A stretch of DNA of 64,000 nucleotides from Syntrophobacterales bacterium (GTDB lineage: Bacteria; Desulfobacterota; Desulfobaccia; Desulfobaccales; 0-14-0-80-60-11): positions 1 to 64,000 of the forward strand of contig JAILZL010000010.1 of assembly GCA_023512475.1 (NCBI GenBank), written 5' to 3'. The position numbers and the translations under genes were made by a program. The notes under the pieces are model-generated. The model searched no databases. It saw only the letters and a list, made by a program, of their open reading frames with translations, and was not told where the DNA came from. Positions 23,911-31,572 of this stretch are shown here, piece after piece (position 1 is the first letter of the stretch; each line of letters starts with the position of its first letter).

Positions 23911-25593
23911 ATTAACAAGCCGTTAGGCAATCTCCTCGGTCTGAAGCATGAGCAGCTGCGCCGGCTGGAGCGGCTCTACCGCCGGCGGGTGCCGCCCCGG
24001 GAGCTCCTGACCCCGGAGCTGGCCCGTCAGCTGGCGGAGATCTCCCACGACCTGCACCGCCAGGTGGGTCTGCTGGTGAACCGCAGCGGGCAGGTGGCCT
24101 ATGTGCTGGTGGGGGACGCCAAAGGCCTCCTCATCCCGCCCCTGCCCCGGGAGCGGGGCGCCCGGGGCCGTCTCAAGGGTCTGCGCCTGCTTCACACCCA
24201 TCTGGACGGCAGCCCCCTGAGCCAGGATGACTTCACAGATCTGGCCCTGCTGAAGCTGGACGCGGTGGCGGTGGTGGAGGTAACCCCCGCGGGGCTGCCG
24301 GGAAGGGTGCAGGCGGCCCATCTCCTGCCCCGGGAGGTGGACGGCCGGGGCTGGGCGGTCCTGGATTATGACCACCCCACCCGGGTGGACCTGGATTTCG
24401 CCGCCATGGTGGACTCCCTGGAGGAGGAGCTGGCCCGGGTGGGGTCGGAGGCGGGGGGCCGCCGGGCCGACCGGGCCATCCTCATCGGCGTCACCGGCAA
24501 AAACCGCCTGGAGGCGGAGGAATCCCTGGCGGAACTGGCGGAACTGGCCCGCTCCGCCGGTCTGGAGGTGGCCGCCGCCCTGCTCCAGAAACGGGAGCGT
24601 TTCGACCCCCGCTTCCTCATGGGCAAAGGCAAGCTGATGGAGCTCATGCTGCAGGCCCTGCACTGGGGCTCGGACCTCCTCATCTTCGACGCCGAGCTCA
24701 GCCCCTCCCAGGTGCGCTCCATCACCGATCTCACCGATCTGCGGGTCATTGACCGCACCCAGCTCATTTTGGACCTCTTCGCCCAGCGGGCCAGGAGCCG
24801 GGAGGGCAAGCTCCAGGTGGAGATGGCCCAAGTGAAGTACCTCCTGCCCCGCCTCAGGGGCCGGGACGACTCCCTGTCCCGGCTCACGGGCGGCATCGGC
24901 GGCCGGGGGCCGGGGGAGACCAAACTGGAGATCGACCGGCGGCGCATGCAGGAGCGTTTGCACCGGCTGCAGGAGGAACTGACCCGGGTCAGGGCCGAGC
25001 GCCGGGTGCGCCGGGAGGGCCGGCGGCGCCAGCAGCTGCCCATCCTGTCCCTCATCGGCTACACCAACGCCGGCAAATCCACCCTGTTCAGCGCCCTGAC
25101 CCACGCCCAGGTGCTGGCCGAGGACCGGCTGTTCGCCACCCTGGACCCCACCAGCCGGCGGCTGCGCTTCCCCCGGGAACGGGAGGTCATCATCACCGAC
25201 ACCGTGGGCTTCATCCGCAATCTGCCCCAAAACCTCCTGGAGGCCTTCAAAGCCACCCTGGAGGAGCTGGAGGACGCCGACCTGCTCCTCCACGTCATCG
25301 ATTTGGCCAACCCCCGCTTCCCGGAGCATATCCAGGCGGTGGAGGGGATTCTGGCCGCCCTCCAGCTGGACCACAAACCGGTGCTCAAGGTATTCAACAA
25401 GCTGGACCTGGTGCCGCCGGCCCTGGCGGCCCTGCAGTGCCGCATCCATGACGGGGTGGCCATCGCGGCGGTGGACCCCGCGACGCTGCCGCCCCTCATT
25501 GCCAGGCTGGAGGAGAAGGTGGAGGAACTCCTGGCCCGGCCGCCGGAACCGCCGGCCGCGGCGGGGCCACGCCGGGTGGCGGCGGAAGGCTGA
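23911..25593 (+). CDS. hflX: Ribosome-rescue GTPase HflX, apparent ATT start
   Basis: HflX splits stalled ribosomes. The protein has the N-terminal HflX domain with RFDPRFLMGKGK and FDAELSPSQVRS, the G-x-GGIGGRGPGETKLEIDRR linker, and a GTPase domain with G1 GYTNAGKST, G3 DTVGF and G4 NKLD. The first ATG/GTG (GTG at 23989) would cut off GNLLGLKHEQLRRLERLYRR, which is conserved in the family. Reading upstream, the frame is open to an ATT at 23911 with AGGAGAAGG eight bases before it, and a stop lies just beyond. ATT is therefore the best start. The C-terminal tail is Pro/Ala-rich. Confidence 0.88.
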   Translation: MNKPLGNLLGLKHEQLRRLERLYRRRVPPRELLTPELARQLAEISHDLHRQVGLLVNRSGQVAYVLVGDAKGLLIPPLPRERGARGRLKGLRLLHTHLDGSPLSQDDFTDLALLKLDAVAVVEVTPAGLPGRVQAAHLLPREVDGRGWAVLDYDHPTRVDLDFAAMVDSLEEELARVGSEAGGRRADRAILIGVTGKNRLEAEESLAELAELARSAGLEVAAALLQKRERFDPRFLMGKGKLMELMLQALHWGSDLLIFDAELSPSQVRSITDLTDLRVIDRTQLILDLFAQRARSREGKLQVEMAQVKYLLPRLRGRDDSLSRLTGGIGGRGPGETKLEIDRRRMQERLHRLQEELTRVRAERRVRREGRRRQQLPILSLIGYTNAGKSTLFSALTHAQVLAEDRLFATLDPTSRRLRFPREREVIITDTVGFIRNLPQNLLEAFKATLEELEDADLLLHVIDLANPRFPEHIQAVEGILAALQLDHKPVLKVFNKLDLVPPALAALQCRIHDGVAIAAVDPATLPPLIARLEEKVEELLARPPEPPAAAGPRRVAAEG

Positions 25594-25632
25594 GGGGGGC
25601 AGGGCCTTGCTCTCCCGGCCCTCCCCTCAGCC

Positions 25633-26217
25633 TTACAGCACGCCCTTGGTGGAGGGCACGCCTTCGGCCCGGGGTTCCGGCCGGGTGGCGTCGTCCAGGG
25701 CCCGGCCCGCCGCCTTGAACACCGCCTCCATGATGTGGTGGGTATTCTCGCCGTACGGCACCTCGATGTGCAGGGTGATGCCGCCGTGCACGCTCACCGC
25801 CCGCCAGAACTCCTTCAGGAGCTGGGGGTCCAGCCCCGCGCCCCCCGGGGGCAGCTTCACCTGGAAATGCAGATAGGGACGGTTGGAGAGGTCCACGGTC
25901 ACCTGGGCCAGGGCCTCATCCATGGGCACCCGGGCGCTGCCGTAGCGCCGGACTGCCGGCCGGTGGGCCAGGGCCTGCCTAAGGGCCTGTCCCAGGCAGA
26001 TGCCCACGTCCTCCACGGTGTGGTGCTGGTCCACCTCCAGGTCGCCCCGGGCGGTGAGGGTGAGATCGAAGTAGCCGTGGGCGGCAAACAGGGTCAGCAT
26101 GTGGTCGAAGAAGGGGATGCCGGTGGTGATCTCGGCCCGGCCCCGGCCATCCAGCTCCAGGCTCAGATCGATGTCGGTTTCCCGGGTGGTGCGTTTGACC
26201 CGGCTTGAGGGGCTCAT
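25633..26217 (-). CDS. hisB: Imidazoleglycerol-phosphate dehydratase HisB
   Basis: The 194-residue protein is a complete HisB: RTTRETDI at the start, GIPFFDHML (near 36-44), DQHHTVEDVGICLGQAL (near 66-82) and GENTHHIMEAVFKAAGRAL (near 158-176). The repeated His/Glu motifs bind two Mn ions. It catalyses the sixth step of histidine synthesis. The start at 26217 has GGAGAG upstream. It is not next to other his genes, and the fused phosphatase seen in enterobacteria is absent. Confidence 0.95.
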   Translation of the reverse strand: MSPSSRVKRTTRETDIDLSLELDGRGRAEITTGIPFFDHMLTLFAAHGYFDLTLTARGDLEVDQHHTVEDVGICLGQALRQALAHRPAVRRYGSARVPMDEALAQVTVDLSNRPYLHFQVKLPPGGAGLDPQLLKEFWRAVSVHGGITLHIEVPYGENTHHIMEAVFKAAGRALDDATRPEPRAEGVPSTKGVL

Positions 26218-26272
26218 GGATCGTCTCTCCTCCCGCCGCCTCAGGGCGGCCTCGGCTCCGACAGCCGGGCCC

Positions 26273-26283
26273 ATTGTATCACA
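26273..26283 (-). promoter_or_regulatory. Extended -10 promoter of hisB
   Basis: TGTGATACAAT is an extended -10 element on the minus strand, about 55 bases before the hisB ATG. The -35 region is poor. Confidence 0.4.
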
Positions 26284-26376
26284 GACGGCCTCCAGGGCCA
26301 CCGGGGGGAGCCATTTTCCTTTCTCCGGGCCCCCGGGTTTGTGGTATGATGGATTTTATCCAGAGAAGGGACGGAC

Positions 26377-27099
26377 ATGGGATCACTGCTGAAATACCTG
26401 ACACGTCGTCTGGCCTGGGCCGGCCTGATTCTCCTGGCCTTACTGCCGCTGTCCTCCGGGGGCGCCCAGGACCGGCCCCGGGCGGTGTTTGCGGAGACCA
26501 GTCACGACTTCGGGGAATTCATCCAGGACCGGGAGCAAAAACATGACTTTGTGGTGCAAAACTCCGGCAGCGCCCCCCTGAAAATCCTGGAGGTGGACCC
26601 GGACTGCGCCTGCACGGTGCCGTCGTACGACCGGGAGATCCCTCCGGGGGGCAAAGGCCGCATCACCCTGGCCCTCAAGCCGTATTCAGTCCTGCGGGAA
26701 TTCCAGAAAAAGACCCGGATCCGCACCAACGATCCCGACACCCCCCAGGTGGTGCTGGTGCTGACGGGGGTGTCCAAGCCGGTGCTGGAGATCCTGCCCA
26801 GTCATATCATCCGCTTCAAGGGGCCCCTCACCCAGGTCCACGAGACCCGGGTGCGCCTGCTTGCCCACGGCGAGACGCCCCTGGAGATCCGGGAAGTCCG
26901 CAATTCCCTGCCGGACAAGGTGCAGGTGGCGGTCGCGCCCCAGAGCGCCGGAAAGGAATTTCTCCTCACGGTGAAGAACCTGGCCCGGGAACCGGGACAT
27001 TACGCCGGCCGCATCGAGCTGATCACCAACTATGAGAAGCGGCCCCGGCTTATGCTGCGGGTGTTTGCGGACCTGACCCCGGCAGGGGGAAAACCCTAA
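26377..27099 (+). CDS. DUF1573 exported protein
   Basis: The 240-residue protein has a signal-like N-terminus (LAWAGLILLALLPLSSGGAQ, residues 13-32) and a DUF1573 Ig-like fold: HDFGEFIQDREQKHDFVVQN (43-62), a PDCACTVPSY segment with the family C-x-C pair, and NPD-like RTNDPDTPQVVLVL. A second Ig-like repeat fills the C-terminal half. The family is exported and of unknown function; the Cys pair may be redox-active or bind metal. Its end overlaps the convergent lipoprotein gene by four bases. Confidence 0.82.
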   Translation: MGSLLKYLTRRLAWAGLILLALLPLSSGGAQDRPRAVFAETSHDFGEFIQDREQKHDFVVQNSGSAPLKILEVDPDCACTVPSYDREIPPGGKGRITLALKPYSVLREFQKKTRIRTNDPDTPQVVLVLTGVSKPVLEILPSHIIRFKGPLTQVHETRVRLLAHGETPLEIREVRNSLPDKVQVAVAPQSAGKEFLLTVKNLAREPGHYAGRIELITNYEKRPRLMLRVFADLTPAGGKP

Positions 27100-27650
27100 A
27101 GGAGCATCTGGTTCACCAGCCGCCGGGCCGCCTCCCGGAAGAGCTGCCGCAGCAGGAGCCGGGCCTCCTGGGGGTCCGCCGGCCCGGGGGCCAGGGGGGA
27201 GGTGAGGCGGAGGGCGTCCCGGAAGGCGAACACCGGCCGGCCTCCCCGGGAGATGGTGCCGGAGAGGCTCAGGGAGGCGGCAATCCGGCCCCGCAGCCAC
27301 CGGAAAGCCCGGGAGACCTCTAGACGGTGGAGGACCAGGCTGACCTCAAACTCGGCGGGGGTGGGGTGCACGGTCAAGCCGTTGGCGGTGAAGGCCTGGG
27401 CCGTTTCCGTCTGGAAAAGCCGGCGCACGGCCTCGGCCTCGGCCCCGGCGACCGTCTCCACCTGTACCGGGGCCAGGTGATAACGACCGGCGGTGGGCTG
27501 GAAATCCGGGGCGGCGTAATATTCCTGCACAAAACGGCCGGGGCCCAGCTCCACCTCCGGAGGCGGCGGCGGCAGGGACGGCTTCAGGCAGCCGACGGCA
27601 CACAAGAGGGCCAGGCAAAGAGAGGACAGGGCAGACCCGCGGCGCGTCAT
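27096..27650 (-). CDS. Putative lipoprotein, 184 residues
   Basis: The ATG at 27650 starts a lipoprotein signal MTRRGSALSSLCLALLCAVG with the lipidated Cys at position 21. A Pro-rich linker (PSLPPPPPEVELG) follows, then an alpha/beta domain containing VHPTPAEFEVSLVLHRLEV and a helical C-terminus. No family is recognised with certainty; DUF4410-like outer-membrane lipoproteins have a similar layout. An extended -10 element lies right before the ATG. It is convergent with the DUF1573 gene. Confidence 0.68.
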   Translation of the reverse strand: MTRRGSALSSLCLALLCAVGCLKPSLPPPPPEVELGPGRFVQEYYAAPDFQPTAGRYHLAPVQVETVAGAEAEAVRRLFQTETAQAFTANGLTVHPTPAEFEVSLVLHRLEVSRAFRWLRGRIAASLSLSGTISRGGRPVFAFRDALRLTSPLAPGPADPQEARLLLRQLFREAARRLVNQMLL

Positions 27651-27657
27651 ACCCCCT

Positions 27658-27668
27658 GATGTATCACA
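27658..27668 (-). promoter_or_regulatory. Extended -10 element before the lipoprotein gene
   Basis: TGTGATACATC on the minus strand ends eight bases before the ATG, which implies a very short or absent 5' leader. Confidence 0.35.
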
Positions 27669-27723
27669 AACCGGCCCCTGGGTGCCAGGACAATCTCGTG
27701 AGCGCACAACCCAAGGAGGTCCC

Positions 27724-29637
27724 ATGGCGACTGAACGACTCACCCTTTCCGTGATCAAGGCGGATGTGGGCGGTTGGGTGGGACACTGCACCTCCCACCC
27801 GGACATGCTGGCGCTGGCCAAGGAGCACCTGGACAAGGCCGTGGGCCGGGGCCTGCTGGCCGACGGCCAGGTGCTGAACGTGGGCGACGACGTGGAGCTC
27901 ATCATGACCCACTACCGGGGCGAAAATGACGCCACCATCCACGAATTCGCCTGGAACACCTTCATGGATCTCACCCGGCTGGCCAAGCAGCTCAAGCTCT
28001 ACGGCGCCGGCCAGGACATGCTGGTGGACAGCTTCTCCGGCAACGTCAAGGGCATGGGCCCGGGGGTGGCGGAGCTCTCCTTTGTGGAGCGGCAAAGCGA
28101 GCCGGTGGTCATCTTCATGGCCGACAAGACTTCCCCCGGGGCCTGGAACCTGCCCCTGTTCCGCATCTTCGCCGATCCCTTCAACACCGCCGGCCTGGTC
28201 ATCGACCCCTCCATGCATCGGGGGTTCCGCTTCCGGGTGCTGGATATCCTGGAAAACAAGGAATGGATCCTCTCCTGCCCCGAGGACATGTATGACCTCC
28301 TGGTGCTGGTGGGGGCCAGCGGCCGCTATCTCATCGAGTGCGTGCAACGCAAACGGGACAACGAGGTGGCCGCGGTGGCCTCCTCCCAGAAGCTGGGCCT
28401 CATCGCCGGCCGCTACGTGGGCAAGGACGACCCCGTGCTCATTGTCCGTTGCCAGTCGGGCTTTCCGGCGGTGGGCGAGGTGCTGGAACCCTTCGCCTTC
28501 CCCCACCTGGTGGAGGGCTGGATGCGGGGCTCCCACCATGGTCCCCTGATGCCGGTGAGCTTTGCCGACGCCCGACCCATCCGTTTTGACGGCCCGCCCC
28601 GGGTGATCGCCGCCGGCTACCAGATCTCCGACGGCAAGCTCCTGGGTCCGGTGGACCTGTTCAGCGACGTGGCCTATGACGAGGCCCGGCGCAAGGCCTG
28701 CGAGATCGCCACCTACATGCGGCGCCACGGCCCCTTCGAACCCCATCGCCTGGGCCTGCACGAGATGGAGTACACCACCCTGCCCCAGGTGATGGCCTTC
28801 ATCTTTGAGAAATCGGCCATCCCCCGCCGGGGCGACCTGGAGGAACAGCTCAAGGCCAGATACCCGCATCTGCGGGAAGTCCGGGTGGTGGAGCCCGGCG
28901 CCCGGGATCTGGACGCCATCCAGAAGACCATCGCCCGGGAAGGGGCCCACTATCTGGAGGAGGTGGTGCCGCCGGGCGCCCGAATCGGTCTGTCCGGAGG
29001 CAAGACCCTGTATTACCTCATCACCTACCTGGAGCCGGGCCGGCTCACCGGGCTGCACCTGTATCCCCTGACCCTGACCCCCATCCTCACCATGCCCGGG
29101 CTCACGGCCAACGCCCTGGTGGGGATGATGAGCACCAAATACCCGGATGCCACCGCCATCAACCTGCCCTCCATCCCGGGGCTGTCCCAGGAGGAGTATG
29201 AGCGGCAGATGGCTGCCAACCCCGAGCTCCTGAAGAGCTACAAGGAGATCTGGGAGGTGGACTTCATGCTCCTGGGCATCGGCTACCTCACCGGGCCGCT
29301 GCCGGGCTTCCGGGCCCTGGCCACCCAGGAGCTGGGCCTCACCGCCGAGGATCTGGCGGCCAAGGGAGTGGTGGGGGAGATCAACCACACCCCCATCAAT
29401 GTCGAGGGCGAGCCGTTGATGGACTCCGAGGATCCGGATCTGCAGGCCCTGCTCCGCCGGGTCATCGCCGTCAAGGCGCCGGATCTGCGGGAGCGGGCCC
29501 AGCGGGAGGACCGCACCCTCATCGCCGTGGCCGGCGGCCTGGAGAAGGTGGCGGCCATCCGGGCCTGTCTCAAGGGGCGCTACTTCAACGTCTTCATCAC
29601 CGACGCCTATACCGCCCAGGAGCTGTTGCAGAGCTGA
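27724..29637 (+). CDS. FBP aldolase/phosphatase fused to a SorC-like sugar-binding domain
   Basis: Residues 1 to about 370 are a full bifunctional FBP aldolase/phosphatase: LSVIKADVGGWVGH, GDDVELIMTH, LYGAGQDML, FSGNVKGMGPG, FMADKTSPGAWNLPL and GRYVGKDDP, with the Schiff-base Lys at 234 and the partner Tyr at 231. Residues 372-637 match the effector-binding domain of SorC/CggR regulators: IGLSGGKTLYYLITYL, LYPLTLTP, FMLLGIGYLTG, VGEINHTPINVEGEPL and IAVAGGLEKVAAIRACL with a C-terminal TDAYTAQELL. No DNA-binding domain is present. AAGGAGGT precedes the ATG. The enzyme makes fructose-6-phosphate in gluconeogenesis; the added domain probably binds a sugar phosphate and regulates it. Confidence 0.93.
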   Translation: MATERLTLSVIKADVGGWVGHCTSHPDMLALAKEHLDKAVGRGLLADGQVLNVGDDVELIMTHYRGENDATIHEFAWNTFMDLTRLAKQLKLYGAGQDMLVDSFSGNVKGMGPGVAELSFVERQSEPVVIFMADKTSPGAWNLPLFRIFADPFNTAGLVIDPSMHRGFRFRVLDILENKEWILSCPEDMYDLLVLVGASGRYLIECVQRKRDNEVAAVASSQKLGLIAGRYVGKDDPVLIVRCQSGFPAVGEVLEPFAFPHLVEGWMRGSHHGPLMPVSFADARPIRFDGPPRVIAAGYQISDGKLLGPVDLFSDVAYDEARRKACEIATYMRRHGPFEPHRLGLHEMEYTTLPQVMAFIFEKSAIPRRGDLEEQLKARYPHLREVRVVEPGARDLDAIQKTIAREGAHYLEEVVPPGARIGLSGGKTLYYLITYLEPGRLTGLHLYPLTLTPILTMPGLTANALVGMMSTKYPDATAINLPSIPGLSQEEYERQMAANPELLKSYKEIWEVDFMLLGIGYLTGPLPGFRALATQELGLTAEDLAAKGVVGEINHTPINVEGEPLMDSEDPDLQALLRRVIAVKAPDLRERAQREDRTLIAVAGGLEKVAAIRACLKGRYFNVFITDAYTAQELLQS

Positions 29638-29670
29638 GCCGGTGATGGCGGCGGGTTCCCGGGTGCCGGC

Positions 29671-30663
29671 ATGGTGACCCTGAGCCAGGTGCTGTTTCTC
29701 AGCGCGGTGCTGGGGACCACCATCCTGTTGGGGAGCCTGGGCTACGTCTGGGTGGAGGGCTGGAGCTTTTTCGACGCCCTCTACATGACGGTGATCACCC
29801 TGACCACCGTGGGCTACGGGGAGGTGAGGCCCCTGACCCCCGCGGGCCGGGCCTATACCATGGTCCTGCTGGTCTCCGGGGTGGGGGTGATGCTGTATGT
29901 GGTGGGCGTCCTGGCTCGGGTGGTGGTGGAGGGGGAAATCCGGGAGGTCCTGGGGAAGCGCAAATTGCAAAAGCGGCTGCAACGGCTGAAGGACCATTAC
30001 ATCATCTGCGGCTACGGCCGCATCGGGGAGATCATCGTCCGGCATCTGGCCCAGGCGGGGTTGCCCCTGGTGGTGGTGGAAAACGACCCGGAGGCGGTGG
30101 CCCGGCTGGACGCCGCCGGCTTCAACTATGTGGCCGGAGACGCCACCCGGGAGGAGGTGCTCCTGGAGGCGGGCATCGAGCGGGCCAAGGGTCTGGTGGC
30201 GGTGGTGCGCTCCGACGCCGGCAATGTCTACATCGTGCTCACCGCCCGCAGCCTCAACCCCCGCCTCTATATCGTGGCCCGGGGGGAGGAGCCGGGCTCC
30301 CGCCAGAAGCTGCTGAGGGCCGGGGCCGACCGGGTGGAGTCCCCGTATGAGATGGGCGGCACCAAGATGGCCCAGTCCATCCTGCGGCCCACGGTGGTCA
30401 CCTTCATGGAGCTGGCCATGCACCAGGGGGTGGAATGGAGCATGGAGGAGATCGCCATCGGACCCCACTCCCCCCTCGTGGGCGTGCCCCTGAAGAACAC
30501 CGGCATCCGCCGGGAGCTCAATCTCATTTTGGTGGCCATCAAACGGGCCGACGGGGAGTTGATCTTCAACCCCACCCCGGATACCGCCCTCTTGCCGGGG
30601 GACACCGTCATCGCGGTGGGCATGCGCCAGAACCTGGAGGCCCTGGAGCGCATCGCCGGGTAA
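29671..30663 (+). CDS. Potassium channel with RCK (TrkA) domains
   Basis: The 330-residue protein has two membrane helices around a pore with the selectivity filter TTVGYGE (residues 45-51). A TrkA-N/RCK Rossmann domain follows (YIICGYGRIGEIIVRHLAQ, near 110-128), and then a TrkA-C domain to the end (LPGDTVIAVGMRQNLEALER). This is an MthK/Kch-like ligand-gated K+ channel; the internal-start RCK seen in MthK cannot be judged here. It lies 33 bases after the aldolase gene on the same strand and may be co-transcribed. Confidence 0.92.
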   Translation: MVTLSQVLFLSAVLGTTILLGSLGYVWVEGWSFFDALYMTVITLTTVGYGEVRPLTPAGRAYTMVLLVSGVGVMLYVVGVLARVVVEGEIREVLGKRKLQKRLQRLKDHYIICGYGRIGEIIVRHLAQAGLPLVVVENDPEAVARLDAAGFNYVAGDATREEVLLEAGIERAKGLVAVVRSDAGNVYIVLTARSLNPRLYIVARGEEPGSRQKLLRAGADRVESPYEMGGTKMAQSILRPTVVTFMELAMHQGVEWSMEEIAIGPHSPLVGVPLKNTGIRRELNLILVAIKRADGELIFNPTPDTALLPGDTVIAVGMRQNLEALERIAG

Positions 30664-30795
30664 CAGAGGAGGAGGGGGAAAGAAAACCGATTCCTTTCCG
30701 GCAGGAGACGGTCGGGCAGCCCCGCCGGCTTCGGCAGGGCGGTTCATCGGCAATGACGGCATCATCTCTGTGATTTTTCCGGCAGGGAGGAGACT

Positions 30796-31506
30796 ATGGC
30801 GACAATCGGGCGCGACGTGGCAATCACCTATTATGGCCATGCTGCCTTCAAGCTGGCCGGCCAAGGGGTGAGCCTGCTCATCGACCCCTGGCTCAGCAAT
30901 CCGCTCAGCACCACCCCCCTGGGCGAGGTGGGCCCGCTGGATTACATCCTGGTGACCCACGGCCACGGCGACCATGTGGGGGAGACGGTGCCCCTGGCGC
31001 AACAGACCGGGGCCACGGTAGTGGCCATCCACGAGCTCTCCCAGATCCTCCTGGGTCTGGGGGTGCCCAAGGTGGTGGGCATGAACAAGGGCGGCTCCTT
31101 CACCGCCGACGGCCTCACCATCACCATGACCCACGCGGTGCACTCCTCCACTGCCGAAGTGGAGGGTCAGATGGTGGCCGCGGGCGATCCTGTGGGCTTT
31201 GTGGTGCGCTTCCCCGACGGCTTCACCGTGTATCACGCTGGGGATACCGCGGTCTTCCGGGACATGGAGCTCATCCGGGAGCTCTACCGGCCGGAGCTGG
31301 TCATGCTCCCCATCGGCAGCCATTATGTCATGAACCCGGCGGAGGCCGCCTATGCCTGCCGCCTGCTCATGCCCCGCTGGGTCATCCCCATGCACTACGG
31401 CACCTTTCCGGTGCTCACCGGCACCCCGGAGGAGCTGGCGGAACATCTGCAAGACCTGCCCGACATCCGGATTCTCCCTCTTAAACCCGGGGAGACGGTG
31501 GAGTAA
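30796..31506 (+). CDS. Metallo-beta-lactamase-fold hydrolase (UPF0173/UlaG-like)
   Basis: The 236-residue protein has the MBL metal motif THGHGDHVG (near residues 53-61), AVHSS (near 115), HAGDTAVF (near 148-155) and a final PMHYGTFP with the last His ligand. The start ITYYGHAAFKL and the overall length fit the UPF0173 metal-dependent hydrolases. The substrate is unknown. GGGAGGAG precedes the ATG. It is followed by recJ on the same strand with a 66-base gap. Confidence 0.9.
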   Translation: MATIGRDVAITYYGHAAFKLAGQGVSLLIDPWLSNPLSTTPLGEVGPLDYILVTHGHGDHVGETVPLAQQTGATVVAIHELSQILLGLGVPKVVGMNKGGSFTADGLTITMTHAVHSSTAEVEGQMVAAGDPVGFVVRFPDGFTVYHAGDTAVFRDMELIRELYRPELVMLPIGSHYVMNPAEAAYACRLLMPRWVIPMHYGTFPVLTGTPEELAEHLQDLPDIRILPLKPGETVE

Positions 31507-31572
31507 AGGAAGAGGGGGCCGGGGGTCGCCTGGCCTGGGCCCCCCGTGGCCTCCGGGCCCAGAGGAGCAGGG

